Source: Chryseobacterium soldanellicola
GTDB lineage: Bacteria > Bacteroidota > Bacteroidia > Flavobacteriales > Weeksellaceae
Length of the DNA stretch: 64,000 nt
Assembly: GCF_900100115.1 (NCBI RefSeq)
Contig: NZ_FNKL01000001.1
Coordinates: forward strand, 620,001-684,000
Direction: 5' to 3'
In this document: positions 8,032 to 16,918 of the stretch, one piece after another
How the letters are laid out: the number at the start of each line of letters is the position of its first letter
How positions within the stretch are numbered: the first letter of the stretch is position 1
Made by a program: the position numbers and the translations under genes
The notes under the pieces: model-generated
The model's database searches: none
What the model saw: the letters and a program-made list of their open reading frames with translations, nothing else
What the model was told of the DNA's origin: nothing

Positions 8032-9003
8032 TTAACTCTCTCTTCTTAATAAATAATTTGCCAATTCTGCAAACGGCTTCTTCTTATCTTCCGGAATAGC
8101 GATTTTTTTAAGATAACTTTGGCCGATTTCGTTGTGCTTTTCAATTAAACGTAATGCTTTTTCGTCCACTTTCGTTCTTCTGAAAATCTTTTCAACATTG
8201 TAAACTTTATCGATATTATCGGTTTTTTTAGAATACCAGTAATCAAGTTCCTTTCTTTCTTCCTCTGTCGCGTGCTCTCTCGCCATCAGGTAAAGAACCG
8301 TTTTTTTATTTTCGTAAATATCACCGGCATGTTTCTTTCCAAACTGCGCCTGATCACCGAATACATCAAGATAGTCATCCATGATCTGGAAAGCAATTCC
8401 GATATGTTTCCCGAAATTGAATATCGCTTTTGCATCTTTGAAATTCGCCTTCGCAATCAGTGCTCCGATCTCGAAAGATGATGCGCTCAAAACTCCGGTT
8501 TTATAGGTAATCATTCTGATATAATCATCAAAAGTCACATCGGTCTGGGTCTCAAAATTGATATCATATTGCTGGCCTTCGCATAATAAAAGCCCGGTAT
8601 GGGTAAAAATCCTGACACATGCCTTAAACACCTCAGGTTCAAGATCTTCAAAAAACTTGTAGGCTTTCAGCATCAGTCCGTCTCCTGAAAGAATTCCTAC
8701 ATTAATGCCGTGTAAAGTGTGAATGGTAGGCTTGTTTCTTCGTAAAGGTGCTTCATCCATAATATCATCATGGATCAGCGTAAAATTATGGAAAAATTCG
8801 ATCGCCAAAGCTGGTTTGATCGCTTCTTTAAGATCACCGCCAAATAAATCACAAGCCATTAAAACCATAATCGGACGAAGACGCTTACCACCATGGGAAA
8901 TGATGTAATTCATCGGGTCATATAATTCCGTAGGTTTATCTTTGAAAGTGTATTTAGTAATGGCATCAGCAACAATTTGTTGGTATCTGTCTAAAAATTC
9001 CAT
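8032..9003 (-). CDS. Polyprenyl (trans-isoprenyl diphosphate) synthase
   Basis: 323 residues, all-alpha trans-prenyltransferase family. The first Asp-rich motif is HDDIMDEAPLRR (about residues 78-89), the second is QIMDDYLDVFGD (about residues 207-218); both bind the Mg-diphosphate of the allylic and isopentenyl substrates. The FHNFTLIHDD context is typical of flavobacterial farnesyl/geranylgeranyl-type synthases that feed quinone, carotenoid or cell-wall lipid synthesis. Chain length cannot be fixed from this reading. A promoter box lies upstream. GSCFA and tatD probably follow in the same transcript. Confidence 0.92.
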   Translation of the reverse strand: MEFLDRYQQIVADAITKYTFKDKPTELYDPMNYIISHGGKRLRPIMVLMACDLFGGDLKEAIKPALAIEFFHNFTLIHDDIMDEAPLRRNKPTIHTLHGINVGILSGDGLMLKAYKFFEDLEPEVFKACVRIFTHTGLLLCEGQQYDINFETQTDVTFDDYIRMITYKTGVLSASSFEIGALIAKANFKDAKAIFNFGKHIGIAFQIMDDYLDVFGDQAQFGKKHAGDIYENKKTVLYLMAREHATEEERKELDYWYSKKTDNIDKVYNVEKIFRRTKVDEKALRLIEKHNEIGQSYLKKIAIPEDKKKPFAELANYLLRRES

Positions 9004-9021
9004 AAAATCTTATAATTTGAA

Positions 9022-9029
9022 CAAAAATA
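9022..9029 (-). promoter_or_regulatory. Bacteroidetes -7 promoter box for polyprenyl synthase
   Basis: TATTTTTG on the minus strand, 18 bases before the ATG at 9003. A TTTG on the same strand about 23 bases further upstream is a possible -33 element. Confidence 0.55.
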
Positions 9030-9056
9030 CAATTTTTCGAGGCTTTATAAAACAAA

Positions 9057-9086
9057 AATCCTCACCGTTTTTATTAAGTGAGGATT
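9057..9086 (-). terminator. Terminator after the toxin-antitoxin pair
   Basis: Perfect 9-bp stem (AATCCTCAC / GTGAGGATT) with a 12-base AT-rich loop and a T run on the minus strand. It separates the toxin gene from the polyprenyl synthase promoter. Confidence 0.75.
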
Positions 9087-9170
9087 AAAATTTTATACTT
9101 GTACTATTTATAGCAATTTGTTTTAATTGATTTAAATATTCATTCATTTTAGTAAAAAATTTTCTAAAAA

Positions 9171-9467
9171 TCATTTTAATTTCAATGTTTTGGGATCTTT
9201 ACTTCCATGCCGGATTGTTAATACATAAATTTTATCATTTATAACTTCATAATACAAAAGATATTTATGAATAATTTTAATATTTACATTGTCAATATCT
9301 GTTTTTCTTCCTGTTTCAGAAAATTCAGCAATCAAATCTAGATGCTCTTTAATTAAATTATTAAGTTTTATACTAAATGAATTAGATTTATTTCTTTCAA
9401 TCCAGTATTTAAGAATATCAATTAACTCATTTTTAGCTTTATTTGTCCAAATTATTTGCTTAGCCAT
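9171..9467 (-). CDS. RelE/ParE-family toxin
   Basis: 98 residues (MAKQIIWTNKAKNELIDILK and on). The N-terminal W-T/S-x-x-A-x-x-x-L pattern, the central LIAEFSETGRKT and the C-terminal YYEVINDKIYVLTIRHGSKDP are typical of the RelE/ParE (plasmid stabilisation) fold. Its ATG lies inside the last codons of the upstream antitoxin gene (16-base overlap), the usual order and coupling for this class. ParE members poison gyrase and RelE members cleave mRNA; the choice cannot be made here. A terminator follows. Confidence 0.85.
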   Translation of the reverse strand: MAKQIIWTNKAKNELIDILKYWIERNKSNSFSIKLNNLIKEHLDLIAEFSETGRKTDIDNVNIKIIHKYLLYYEVINDKIYVLTIRHGSKDPKTLKLK

Positions 9468-9685
9468 TCATTAATCTCTTTTTGAACTTCAGCATCTGAT
9501 AAAACTTTTTCATTTTTAATTTCATTTCTAGCTTCCATAATTGCTTTTTTTTCATCTTCATTGGTTAAATAAACAGTTTCATCATTTTGAAATTTCAGTA
9601 ATTGCAATAACTCCTTTAGCCTAACTTTATCAGTTATGCCTGTAATCTGATTTATTAAATCTATTTTTAATTCTGCGGTACTCAT
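9452..9685 (-). CDS. Antitoxin partner of the RelE/ParE-type toxin
   Basis: 77 residues from the ATG at 9685; a TTG nine bases upstream would add three residues and is less likely. The product is mostly helical and charged (IDLINQITGITDKVRLKELL, later EARNEIKNEK), ending DAEVQKEINEWLSK, as in antitoxins that wrap the toxin with a C-terminal helix. The DNA-binding type is not obvious. It overlaps the toxin gene and is first in the two-gene unit. Confidence 0.78.
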   Translation of the reverse strand: MSTAELKIDLINQITGITDKVRLKELLQLLKFQNDETVYLTNEDEKKAIMEARNEIKNEKVLSDAEVQKEINEWLSK

Positions 9686-9740
9686 TATTTGCAAATTTAA
9701 TCAATATAAAATTATAAAAATTTTCTCAATTCTATAAAAC

Positions 9741-9768
9741 AAAAAACTTTGCCCGGTTGAGCAAAGTT
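9741..9768 (-). terminator. Terminator of the phosphate transporter operon
   Basis: 8-bp stem AACTTTGC / GCAAAGTT with a T run on the minus strand, 25 bases after the stop of the PiT gene. Confidence 0.75.
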
Positions 9769-9792
9769 TATATTAATTTTAAAAATATCTGT

Positions 9793-10935
9793 TTAAGATA
9801 AAAATGTTACTAAAAGATAAGTAATTCCTGCAACAATTGCTGAAATAGGAATTGTTAATACCCAGGCCCAAAGTAAGCTTACAGTGATTCCCCATCTTAC
9901 TGCAGAGATTCTTTTTGTTAAACCAACTCCGATAATAGAACCTGTAATGGTGTGTGTTGTAGAAACAGGAATACCAAAATGGTCGGTAAGGAATAAAGTA
10001 ATAGCACCGGCTGTTTCAGCACTTACTCCTTCTAATGAAGTTACTTTTGTGATCTTTGTACCCATTGTTTTAATGATCTTCCAGCCACCGCTCATTGTTC
10101 CTAAACCGATTGCCAGGAACGAAACCAATGGAACCCAAAGGTAATGTGAAGCAAAAAAGTTGAAACGATCGGCTGAAGGAATGTTCAGATAAACAGGATC
10201 CTGCAACATATTAACATGATAATAGATCAATGCCGCACCAATAATTCCCATTACTTTCTGAGCGTCATTTAACCCGTGACCTAAGCTGAATAATGCCGAA
10301 GAAGCCAATTGCAGTCTTTTGAAAGATTTATCTGCTTTATGCGGGTTTGATTTTTTATAAAGGTGAACGATAATTAATGTAATAATGATCGAAATAATCA
10401 TTCCAATGATCGGCGCCATAAAAATGAACAGGAAAATAGGAATTACCTTATCAAATTTCACAACACTCTGATGGGTAACCTGATTAAAGGCTTCCTTGAA
10501 TGTATCCCAGAAACCTAAATTCGGTTGTGCAGCCGCAACATCGTGATAATCCATCATGAAAGCATGCATTAAGGCCGCTCCTAAAAACCCGCCAATCAGA
10601 GTATGCGATGATGAGGAAGGAATCCCGAACCACCATGTTAAAAGATTCCATAAAATAGCCGCGACAAGCCCGGAAAATATGACTTCAAGAGTGATAAAAT
10701 TTTCATTTACCGTTTTGGCGATCGTATTACCGATTTTAAACTCTCCGATAATGTAAGCAGCGATAAAAAAGGCTGCAAAATTCCAAAGCGCTGCCCAAAG
10801 TACAGCCTGGAAAGGAGTTAAAACTTTTGTAGAAACTATAGTTGCAATTGAGTTGGCCGCATCATGAAAACCGTTGATGTAATCGAAGATAAGCGCAAGA
10901 ACAATAATTACTATAAGTAAAATAGGAAATTCCAT
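9793..10935 (-). CDS. pit: Inorganic phosphate transporter, PiT family
   Basis: 380 residues, polytopic membrane protein with about 9-10 hydrophobic segments. The two inverted PiT signatures are present: DYINGFHDAANSIATIVSTK at residues 23-42 and GLNDAQKVMGIIG near residue 220, plus the repeated GIPSSSSHTLIGG and GIPVSTTHTITGS blocks. PiT proteins import phosphate, usually as a metal-phosphate complex driven by the proton or sodium gradient. The gene is 20 bases downstream of the DUF47 gene on the same strand; this pairing is common and the DUF47 protein is thought to control the transporter. Confidence 0.93.
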   Translation of the reverse strand: MEFPILLIVIIVLALIFDYINGFHDAANSIATIVSTKVLTPFQAVLWAALWNFAAFFIAAYIIGEFKIGNTIAKTVNENFITLEVIFSGLVAAILWNLLTWWFGIPSSSSHTLIGGFLGAALMHAFMMDYHDVAAAQPNLGFWDTFKEAFNQVTHQSVVKFDKVIPIFLFIFMAPIIGMIISIIITLIIVHLYKKSNPHKADKSFKRLQLASSALFSLGHGLNDAQKVMGIIGAALIYYHVNMLQDPVYLNIPSADRFNFFASHYLWVPLVSFLAIGLGTMSGGWKIIKTMGTKITKVTSLEGVSAETAGAITLFLTDHFGIPVSTTHTITGSIIGVGLTKRISAVRWGITVSLLWAWVLTIPISAIVAGITYLLVTFLS

Positions 10936-10955
10936 TTTTTGTTAATTATTATTGT

Positions 10956-11594
10956 TTAAGCGTATTTAATCATGATATTTTCAATAGTATTGGCAACATC
11001 TTCTGCCTTGTCCGTTACTATTTCAAGATAATTAAGTACAGATGAAACTTTAATAATATTGATCGCATCGTTTGTTTCAAACAGCTCTACCATTGAGTTT
11101 GAAAGCAAATCGTCTGCAATATTTTCAATAGAATTTACTTTAATACAAGCTTCTTTTACCTGCTCCATATTTTTAAAACCTTTAAGATTTTTCATAGCAT
11201 TCTGGATTTCCAGACAAGCTTTATGGATCAAAAGAGAGAAGTCTGAGTATGCCTTCATTTCAGGCGACTTGTATAGGAAAATATATTTTGTAGAAGCGTA
11301 GATATAATCTGCGATATCGTCTAATCCCGTAGCCAGCGTGTGGATATCTTCACGATCGAAAGGAGTGATGAAATTTTTCCCCAGCTCAATGAAGATTTCG
11401 TGAGTAAGCTCATCATTTTTGTGTTCGTAATCGCTCATCTTTTTCAACATAGAATCGTCATTAAGATCGAAGTCTTTGATCCCGTGGTTGAATTCCTCAG
11501 ACATTGCAACTAGATTTTCTGTAACTTTTTCAAAAAGCACAAAGAAGATTTTATCTTTCGGTTGAAAAGCGTGGAAAATATTACCAATTCCCAT
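10956..11594 (-). CDS. DUF47 family PhoU-like protein
   Basis: 212 residues, all-helical and acidic, with the E/DxxxD-type metal-binding helices expected of PhoU-like proteins (YEHKNDELTHEIFIELGK, then DREDIHTLATGLDDIADYI). DUF47 genes commonly sit beside a PiT transporter, and PhoU relatives tune phosphate uptake. Here it is the first gene of a two-gene unit. Cytoplasmic; no membrane segment seen. Confidence 0.92.
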   Translation of the reverse strand: MGIGNIFHAFQPKDKIFFVLFEKVTENLVAMSEEFNHGIKDFDLNDDSMLKKMSDYEHKNDELTHEIFIELGKNFITPFDREDIHTLATGLDDIADYIYASTKYIFLYKSPEMKAYSDFSLLIHKACLEIQNAMKNLKGFKNMEQVKEACIKVNSIENIADDLLSNSMVELFETNDAINIIKVSSVLNYLEIVTDKAEDVANTIENIMIKYA

Positions 11595-11698
11595 TTTTAA
11601 GTTTTTATAATTTTGTGCAAATTTCTTAAAAAACCACCTTACCTGAAACTATATAACATTAAGTTTTGTTAACATTCCATTAATCCCTGATTATCAAA

Positions 11699-11726
11699 TA
11701 AAAAAACCGACTTTGCAGCCGGTTTT
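11699..11726 (-). terminator. Terminator of the DeaD-type helicase gene
   Basis: The minus strand reads AACCGGCTGCAAAGTCGGTT followed by a T run, 20 bases after the helicase stop codon. Confidence 0.75.
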
Positions 11727-11745
11727 GTATTGTGTTTGAATAAGA

Positions 11746-13461
11746 TTAATTCGCCTCTTCGGCTCTCATATCCTTACCCTTGAATTTCATTGATTGAATA
11801 TTGCCTAAAAGCTCACCTTTAAACGATTTTTCAACTTCAAAGAAAGAGAATTTCTCAAGAATCTCGATGTTTCCGATCTCAGCTCTTTTACTTCCTTTGC
11901 TTGAAGTAGCTTTGTTGATGATTTCTAAAACATCCAGCTTTTTCAACTGATCTTTTTTACCAAGATTGAAGAAAAATCTGGTCATATTTTCATCTCTCTG
12001 TCTTGGTTTTCCACCGCGGTCGCGTCTTTCTCCGCTTCTGCCGTTTCTGTCTCCTCCTCTGCTGTCACGATCTCCTCTGCTTCTGTCCCTGTCACGACCT
12101 CTGTCTCTTCTGGAACCGCCGTCATCATCTCTGCTGTTAAATTTCTGCTCAGCAAGATCATGTCTGTCTTTGTAATAAAGGGCAAGATCTTTCAACTGGA
12201 ACTGAAGTAACTTATGAACCAGCTCTTCTTTTGTAAATGCTGATAAATCAGGAATTAAAGAATCATCGAATTCAAAGAAATCTTCGTGCACCTCAAAAAG
12301 GCTTTCAAAAACGCCACCTACCTGAGCTTTGATAATATCTTCTCCTGAAGGGATCGCGCTTTCTACGATCTCAATTTTAGTAGTTGATTTTATTTGTTTC
12401 AGCTTTCTGCTTTCTTCAGGCTTAATTAAAGAAATTGAAATACCGTCTTTCCCCGCTCTACCCGTTCTACCACTTCTGTGAACGAATACTTCCGGATCAT
12501 CAGGTAAAGAATAATGCACAACGTGCGTCAGAGAGTTTACATCCAGTCCTCTTGCTGCCACATCCGTCGCTACAAGAATATCAATGTTTTTCAATCTGAA
12601 TTTTTTCATTACCGTATCTCTCTGCGCCTGAGAAAGGTCTCCGTGAAGTGCATCTGCGGCATAACCGTTCTGCATCAGGAAATCAGCAACTTCCTGAGTT
12701 TCCATCCTTGTTCTGCAGAAAATAATGGAATACTGATTTGGGTTTGAGTCAATAAGACGCTTTAAAGCCTCTTTTTTCTGACGGTAACCTACCACATAAT
12801 ATTCATGCTTAATGTTTTTCTTAACCTCGTTGATAGAACCTACAGAAATTCTGTGTGGCTTTGTCAAATAGTTTTTAGAAATTCTCTCCACTTCTTTATT
12901 CATCGTTGCCGAGAATAAGAAAGTTTGTTTTGTTTCAGGAGTTTCGCTCAAAATTGTTTCCAATTCGTCTTTGAAACCCATTGAAAGCATTTCGTCTGCT
13001 TCATCTAAAACCAACCAGTGAATCGCAGAAAAATCTAAAGCTTTTCTGTTGATAAGGTCAATTACTCTACCAGGAGTTCCCACAATAATCTGTGGCTTAT
13101 CCTTTAAAGAGCGCATTTGTTCCATAATACTGCTTCCACCGTAAACTGCTGTAGTTTTGATGTCTTTCATGTATTTAGAATAATTTTTTATGTCTTTTGT
13201 AATCTGAAGACATAATTCTCGTGTCGGACAAAGCACCAAAAATTGGATTTTGCGACTCGTATCGTCAATCATATCCAAAATCGGAAGCGAAAACGCTGCT
13301 GTTTTGCCTGTCCCTGTTTGCGCAAGTGCGATCAAGTCGCGAATATCTGAAAGAATAAAAGGGATAGTCTGTTTTTGGATCTCTGTCGGGCTTTCGTAAC
13401 CCAGTTCGCCAACTGCCTTTAGAATGTCAGGACTTAAATTGGTTTCCGTAAATAAATTCAT
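11746..13461 (-). CDS. deaD: DEAD-box RNA helicase, DeaD/CsdA type
   Basis: 571 residues. Motif I AQTGTGKT (about residues 42-49), PTRELC, LDEADEML, SAT and HRSGRTGR mark a complete helicase core (1-370). A strongly charged Arg/Asp/Gly linker (about residues 440-490, RDRGRDRDRSRGDRDSRGG) leads to a C-terminal 75-residue domain (TRFFFNLGKKDQL) like the DbpA/CsdA RNA-binding domain. Such helicases unwind rRNA or mRNA duplexes in ribosome assembly, often in the cold. The gene stands alone between its own promoter box and terminator. It is the second DEAD-box gene in the window and the only one with the RNA-binding tail. Confidence 0.93.
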   Translation of the reverse strand: MNLFTETNLSPDILKAVGELGYESPTEIQKQTIPFILSDIRDLIALAQTGTGKTAAFSLPILDMIDDTSRKIQFLVLCPTRELCLQITKDIKNYSKYMKDIKTTAVYGGSSIMEQMRSLKDKPQIIVGTPGRVIDLINRKALDFSAIHWLVLDEADEMLSMGFKDELETILSETPETKQTFLFSATMNKEVERISKNYLTKPHRISVGSINEVKKNIKHEYYVVGYRQKKEALKRLIDSNPNQYSIIFCRTRMETQEVADFLMQNGYAADALHGDLSQAQRDTVMKKFRLKNIDILVATDVAARGLDVNSLTHVVHYSLPDDPEVFVHRSGRTGRAGKDGISISLIKPEESRKLKQIKSTTKIEIVESAIPSGEDIIKAQVGGVFESLFEVHEDFFEFDDSLIPDLSAFTKEELVHKLLQFQLKDLALYYKDRHDLAEQKFNSRDDDGGSRRDRGRDRDRSRGDRDSRGGDRNGRSGERRDRGGKPRQRDENMTRFFFNLGKKDQLKKLDVLEIINKATSSKGSKRAEIGNIEILEKFSFFEVEKSFKGELLGNIQSMKFKGKDMRAEEAN

Positions 13462-13481
13462 TAAATATTTTAAAATTTTTG

Positions 13482-13489
13482 CAAAGATA
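13482..13489 (-). promoter_or_regulatory. Bacteroidetes -7 promoter box for deaD
   Basis: TATCTTTG on the minus strand, 20 bases before the ATG at 13461. Confidence 0.55.
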
Positions 13490-13734
13490 CAACTATTATT
13501 TGGATTTTGTTTTAAACAATATTACGAATTTAATAATTTTATTTTATAAAACCATAAGCATTTTTAAATTTCAGCAGAAAAAAGACAACTTTTTTATTTT
13601 AAATTTAATAATATTTCAAATATAATTCTCATTATCAAAAAATTCATTTTCAAGACTTAAAATTAAGAATAATCAAAAAAAATCAAAATTTGAAGTCTGA
13701 ATAGTTTTAATTAAATTTGATTCAAAATAAAAAT

Positions 13735-14400
13735 ATGCCTGCAACCATTTCTCCAAAAACTTTTGAATTTTTAAATAAACTGACCGTAAACAACAACCGT
13801 GAATGGTTTAATGAAAATAAAAATCTTTACACCGAATCTCAGGAAAACGTTATTTTTTTTCTTGAAGCCTTGCTTAATGAAATGAGCGAATTTGATGAAG
13901 AATTACGAAAAATTGATGCCAAAAAAGCATTATTCAGAATTTATCGGGACACAAGATTTTCAAAAGATAAAATCCCTTATAAAACCAATTTCGGAGCCTC
14001 ATTGGGAATGGGAAAAGGCAGCCAGAAAGGAGGTTATTATTTACATTTAGAACCCGGAAAATCTTTTCTGGCGGGAGGAATTTACATGCCGGAATCTTCT
14101 GTTTTAAAAGAAGTCCGAAAAGAAATTTCCCTATACGGCAATGATTTTCTGAAGATCATCAACAATAAAGATTTCAAAAAATATTTTCCTGAACTTGATC
14201 AGGACGACAAGCTTAAGAAAGTTCCTCAAGGCTTTGAAAAAGAAGATCCGATGGCTGAATATTTGAAACTGAAAAGCTTTATTGTGGTTTATAATGTAAA
14301 GGATGAAGAAATTCTGGACAACAACGCAGCAAAAAATTTGACGAAAATTTTTAAGCTTATGAAGCCATTTAATGATTTTCTAAATGCACCGTTTCTTTAA
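13735..14400 (+). CDS. DUF2461 domain protein
   Basis: 221 residues from the ATG at 13735. A TTG 18 bases upstream is in frame, but the family begins near MPATISPKTFEFL, so the ATG is chosen. Typical DUF2461 features: FLNKLTVNNNREWFNENK at residues 10-27, FRIYRDTRFSKDKIPYKTNFGA near residue 80, and YYLHLEPGKSFLAGGIYMP. The family (also called TIGR02453) is a conserved bacterial and fungal protein of unknown function. No signal peptide. It stands alone. Confidence 0.92.
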   Translation: MPATISPKTFEFLNKLTVNNNREWFNENKNLYTESQENVIFFLEALLNEMSEFDEELRKIDAKKALFRIYRDTRFSKDKIPYKTNFGASLGMGKGSQKGGYYLHLEPGKSFLAGGIYMPESSVLKEVRKEISLYGNDFLKIINNKDFKKYFPELDQDDKLKKVPQGFEKEDPMAEYLKLKSFIVVYNVKDEEILDNNAAKNLTKIFKLMKPFNDFLNAPFL

Positions 14401-14605
14401 TTGAATAAAATTTACATCCAAATTTATCATTCTGTAGAAATTTACACTAAAATAAATAAGCCAGCTGAAATTCCTTTAGAATGATAATAAAAACCATTGG
14501 AAAAAATTTAAAAAATATTTTTCTGCAGAAAAATCAAATTTATTTCAACTTGATAATCAAACCGTTACGATTTAACCAATTTAACATTAGTTTAACATTT
14601 TTCCT

Positions 14606-14613
14606 TATCTTTG
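14606..14613 (+). promoter_or_regulatory. Bacteroidetes -7 promoter box for the glycan genes
   Basis: TATCTTTG, 22 bases before the ATG of the FkbM methyltransferase gene. Confidence 0.55.
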
Positions 14614-14635
14614 CAGGTCGTCAAAAACCCTAAGG

Positions 14636-15430
14636 ATGTCTTTATATCAGATAATTGCAGAAAAGCTACAGTACATAAGTCCGAGTTTTTATAAGAAAAG
14701 ATATTTTAAGAACTTACATAATCTTACGAAACAAAATTTTTCGGTGCGAAATGTGGAGCCGGAATTGGTTTGGATCAAAGAATATCTGTCAAAAAACGCT
14801 GTAATCCTGGACATTGGCGCCAATGTCGGAACTTTTCTTTATCAATTGGAGAAAAAGCTGAATCATGAAAATATTTATGCATTTGAACCTAATAAAAAGC
14901 TGTATCACCGTTTAAAAAGACTTTTTCCTACGATGAGAGTGCTTCCTTTGGCTCTTTCTGACGAAAATACAACCGCCGAATTTAAAGTTCCTGTTATTAA
15001 TGGGAAAAAGATTGCTTCGCGGGGAACGCTGAACATTTCCTACAAGGAAAAAGGCGAGGAAAAAAGCTATACTGAAAAAGTAAAAGTCATTAAACTGGAC
15101 GACTGGGCAGCAATTGAGCATTTTAACAGACTGGATTTCATAAAGATAGACGTTGAAGGTAATGAAATGAAAACGCTTCACGGAGCCAAGCAGATCATCC
15201 TGCAGTTTTTACCAACTTTAATGGTTGAAATGGAACAAAGACATCACGAAACTCCGATCTGGAGTGAAATTTCTGAGGTTGAAAATTGGGGATATAATGC
15301 AAATTATTTAAACAGACACACTTTTGAGCTTGAAAAACTGACGGAAGAAATACTAATAAAAAACACTAACGACGAAAAAAATAAAACAGATTACATTAAC
15401 AACATAATTTTTATACCAAAAAACCTTTAA
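14636..15430 (+). CDS. FkbM family methyltransferase
   Basis: 264 residues. The SAM-binding motif I is VILDIGANVGTFLYQL (about residues 58-73), followed by IYAFEPNK and the family block FIKIDVEGNEMKTLHGA. FkbM-type enzymes add methyl groups to hydroxyls, often on sugars of capsules or lipopolysaccharide. The gene is 9 bases before a flippase gene on the same strand, which supports a role in a surface glycan. The acceptor cannot be told from sequence. Confidence 0.9.
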   Translation: MSLYQIIAEKLQYISPSFYKKRYFKNLHNLTKQNFSVRNVEPELVWIKEYLSKNAVILDIGANVGTFLYQLEKKLNHENIYAFEPNKKLYHRLKRLFPTMRVLPLALSDENTTAEFKVPVINGKKIASRGTLNISYKEKGEEKSYTEKVKVIKLDDWAAIEHFNRLDFIKIDVEGNEMKTLHGAKQIILQFLPTLMVEMEQRHHETPIWSEISEVENWGYNANYLNRHTFELEKLTEEILIKNTNDEKNKTDYINNIIFIPKNL

Positions 15431-15439
15431 AACAAAAAT

Positions 15440-16918
15440 ATGAGTGTAGTAGCAAGGCAAGGCTTCAAATATTCCATTATTGGTTATATTGGTTTTTTGT
15501 TGGGTACCGTTTCGGCGATATTTATCTTTCCGAATGACTTTGAATTTTACGGAAAGTTACGCTACATCCTTCCCAGCGCGGAATTTCTGGTTCCGTTTGT
15601 AGTAATGGGAATTTCATATTCTAATGTGAAATTTTTTCACAAAGTAGATCAAGACGGCAAAAAACAGAATATGCTTTCATTGTCTTTGCTTACTGTTTTT
15701 GTTAATTTTCTCCTTTTCATGGTTGTTTTTTTTCTTTTACCTTATGTTTACCCCAAATTCAAATATTCTGAAGCATGGAAGGCAAAAGAAATCATTCTCC
15801 CGCTTGTTATGATCCTTTCGTTTTGTACGATTTTTAATAAATATACTTCAAATTATAAAAGAATTGTAGTTTCCAATATTTTTGATAATATTTTCCCAAA
15901 AATCGCCAATTTAGGAGCTTTTTGTCTGTTCTTTTATTTTGCATTATCTCAGCATATTGCGTTTGCATTTTTTTTCGGAATGTTTGCTTTAATGTTAATA
16001 GGATACATTTATTATACGAATAGGCTTGAAAAAATTAACCTTGACTTCAGCACAGATTATTTTAAAAAAGACGGTTTCTGGAAAAAATTTTTCAATTACA
16101 GCTTCTTCGGATTTTTAGGGACTTTTGGAAATTACCTTGCAATAAACAGCCTGATGATCGGCGAATTTATGGGCATGGAAGAGAATGGGATTTATGCTGT
16201 TCTTTACGCCTTGATTTCTTTGATTTCTATTCCGCAGTTGGGTTTATTCAACGTTTCAGCCCCGATTATCAGCCAAAATCTTGCTGACGGTGATATGGAA
16301 GGACTTGATAAATTTCATAAAAAAACGTCTTTATCTTTATATTTTTTAGGCGCGGTTTTATTCTCGTGCATTATGGTAGGATTTCCTTATTTAACGCATT
16401 TTATGCCTAAAAACGGAACCATGCTGAGAGAATATGAACCCGTTGTATGGATCTGGGGCTCAGCAGTTTTAATAGATTTAGCAACAGGATTTAACGGAAA
16501 TATTATTTCGCTTTCAAAATATTATAAATTTAATATTCTGGTGATGCTTTTGTTGGCAGGTTTAACAATTGGCCTAAATCTTTATTTTATCAAAAATACA
16601 GACTTAAAACTGATCGGAATTGCTTTATCTACGGCAATTTCACTGACAACTTATAACGTTGTGAAAATCGTTTTCAATTACATCATGTTTAAAGTTTCGC
16701 CTTTGACCATTGAGATGATTTTCGTTTCAATTATCTGCACTTTAGCAATTACGGTGGCGATTGTTTTACCGAATTTCAATAATAATTTTATTAATTTAAT
16801 TTATAAGCCCGCTGTTGTCTTATTATTAATCTATATTGGAAATTATTTTACGAAAATTTTTCCTGTTGAAAATTATTTGAATGCGAAATTCATTAAAAGT
16901 ATTTTTAAGTTTAAGTAG
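15440..16918 (+). CDS. Oligosaccharide flippase / polysaccharide biosynthesis membrane protein
   Basis: 492 residues with about 12-14 hydrophobic segments and no signal peptide, the MATE-like layout of Wzx/RfbX flippases. The start (SVVARQGFKYSIIGYIGFLLG) is characteristic of flavobacterial polysaccharide exporters. Members move undecaprenyl-linked sugar units across the inner membrane. It follows the FkbM gene by 9 bases, and its stop overlaps by 8 bases the stop of the convergent glycosyltransferase gene at 16911. Confidence 0.88.
   Translation: MSVVARQGFKYSIIGYIGFLLGTVSAIFIFPNDFEFYGKLRYILPSAEFLVPFVVMGISYSNVKFFHKVDQDGKKQNMLSLSLLTVFVNFLLFMVVFFLLPYVYPKFKYSEAWKAKEIILPLVMILSFCTIFNKYTSNYKRIVVSNIFDNIFPKIANLGAFCLFFYFALSQHIAFAFFFGMFALMLIGYIYYTNRLEKINLDFSTDYFKKDGFWKKFFNYSFFGFLGTFGNYLAINSLMIGEFMGMEENGIYAVLYALISLISIPQLGLFNVSAPIISQNLADGDMEGLDKFHKKTSLSLYFLGAVLFSCIMVGFPYLTHFMPKNGTMLREYEPVVWIWGSAVLIDLATGFNGNIISLSKYYKFNILVMLLLAGLTIGLNLYFIKNTDLKLIGIALSTAISLTTYNVVKIVFNYIMFKVSPLTIEMIFVSIICTLAITVAIVLPNFNNNFINLIYKPAVVLLLIYIGNYFTKIFPVENYLNAKFIKSIFKFK

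Noticed and set aside
11966..12185. ORFs of 67-69 codons on both strands inside the DeaD gene
   Set aside because: They come from the Arg/Asp/Gly-rich linker of the helicase, whose biased codons open the other frames.
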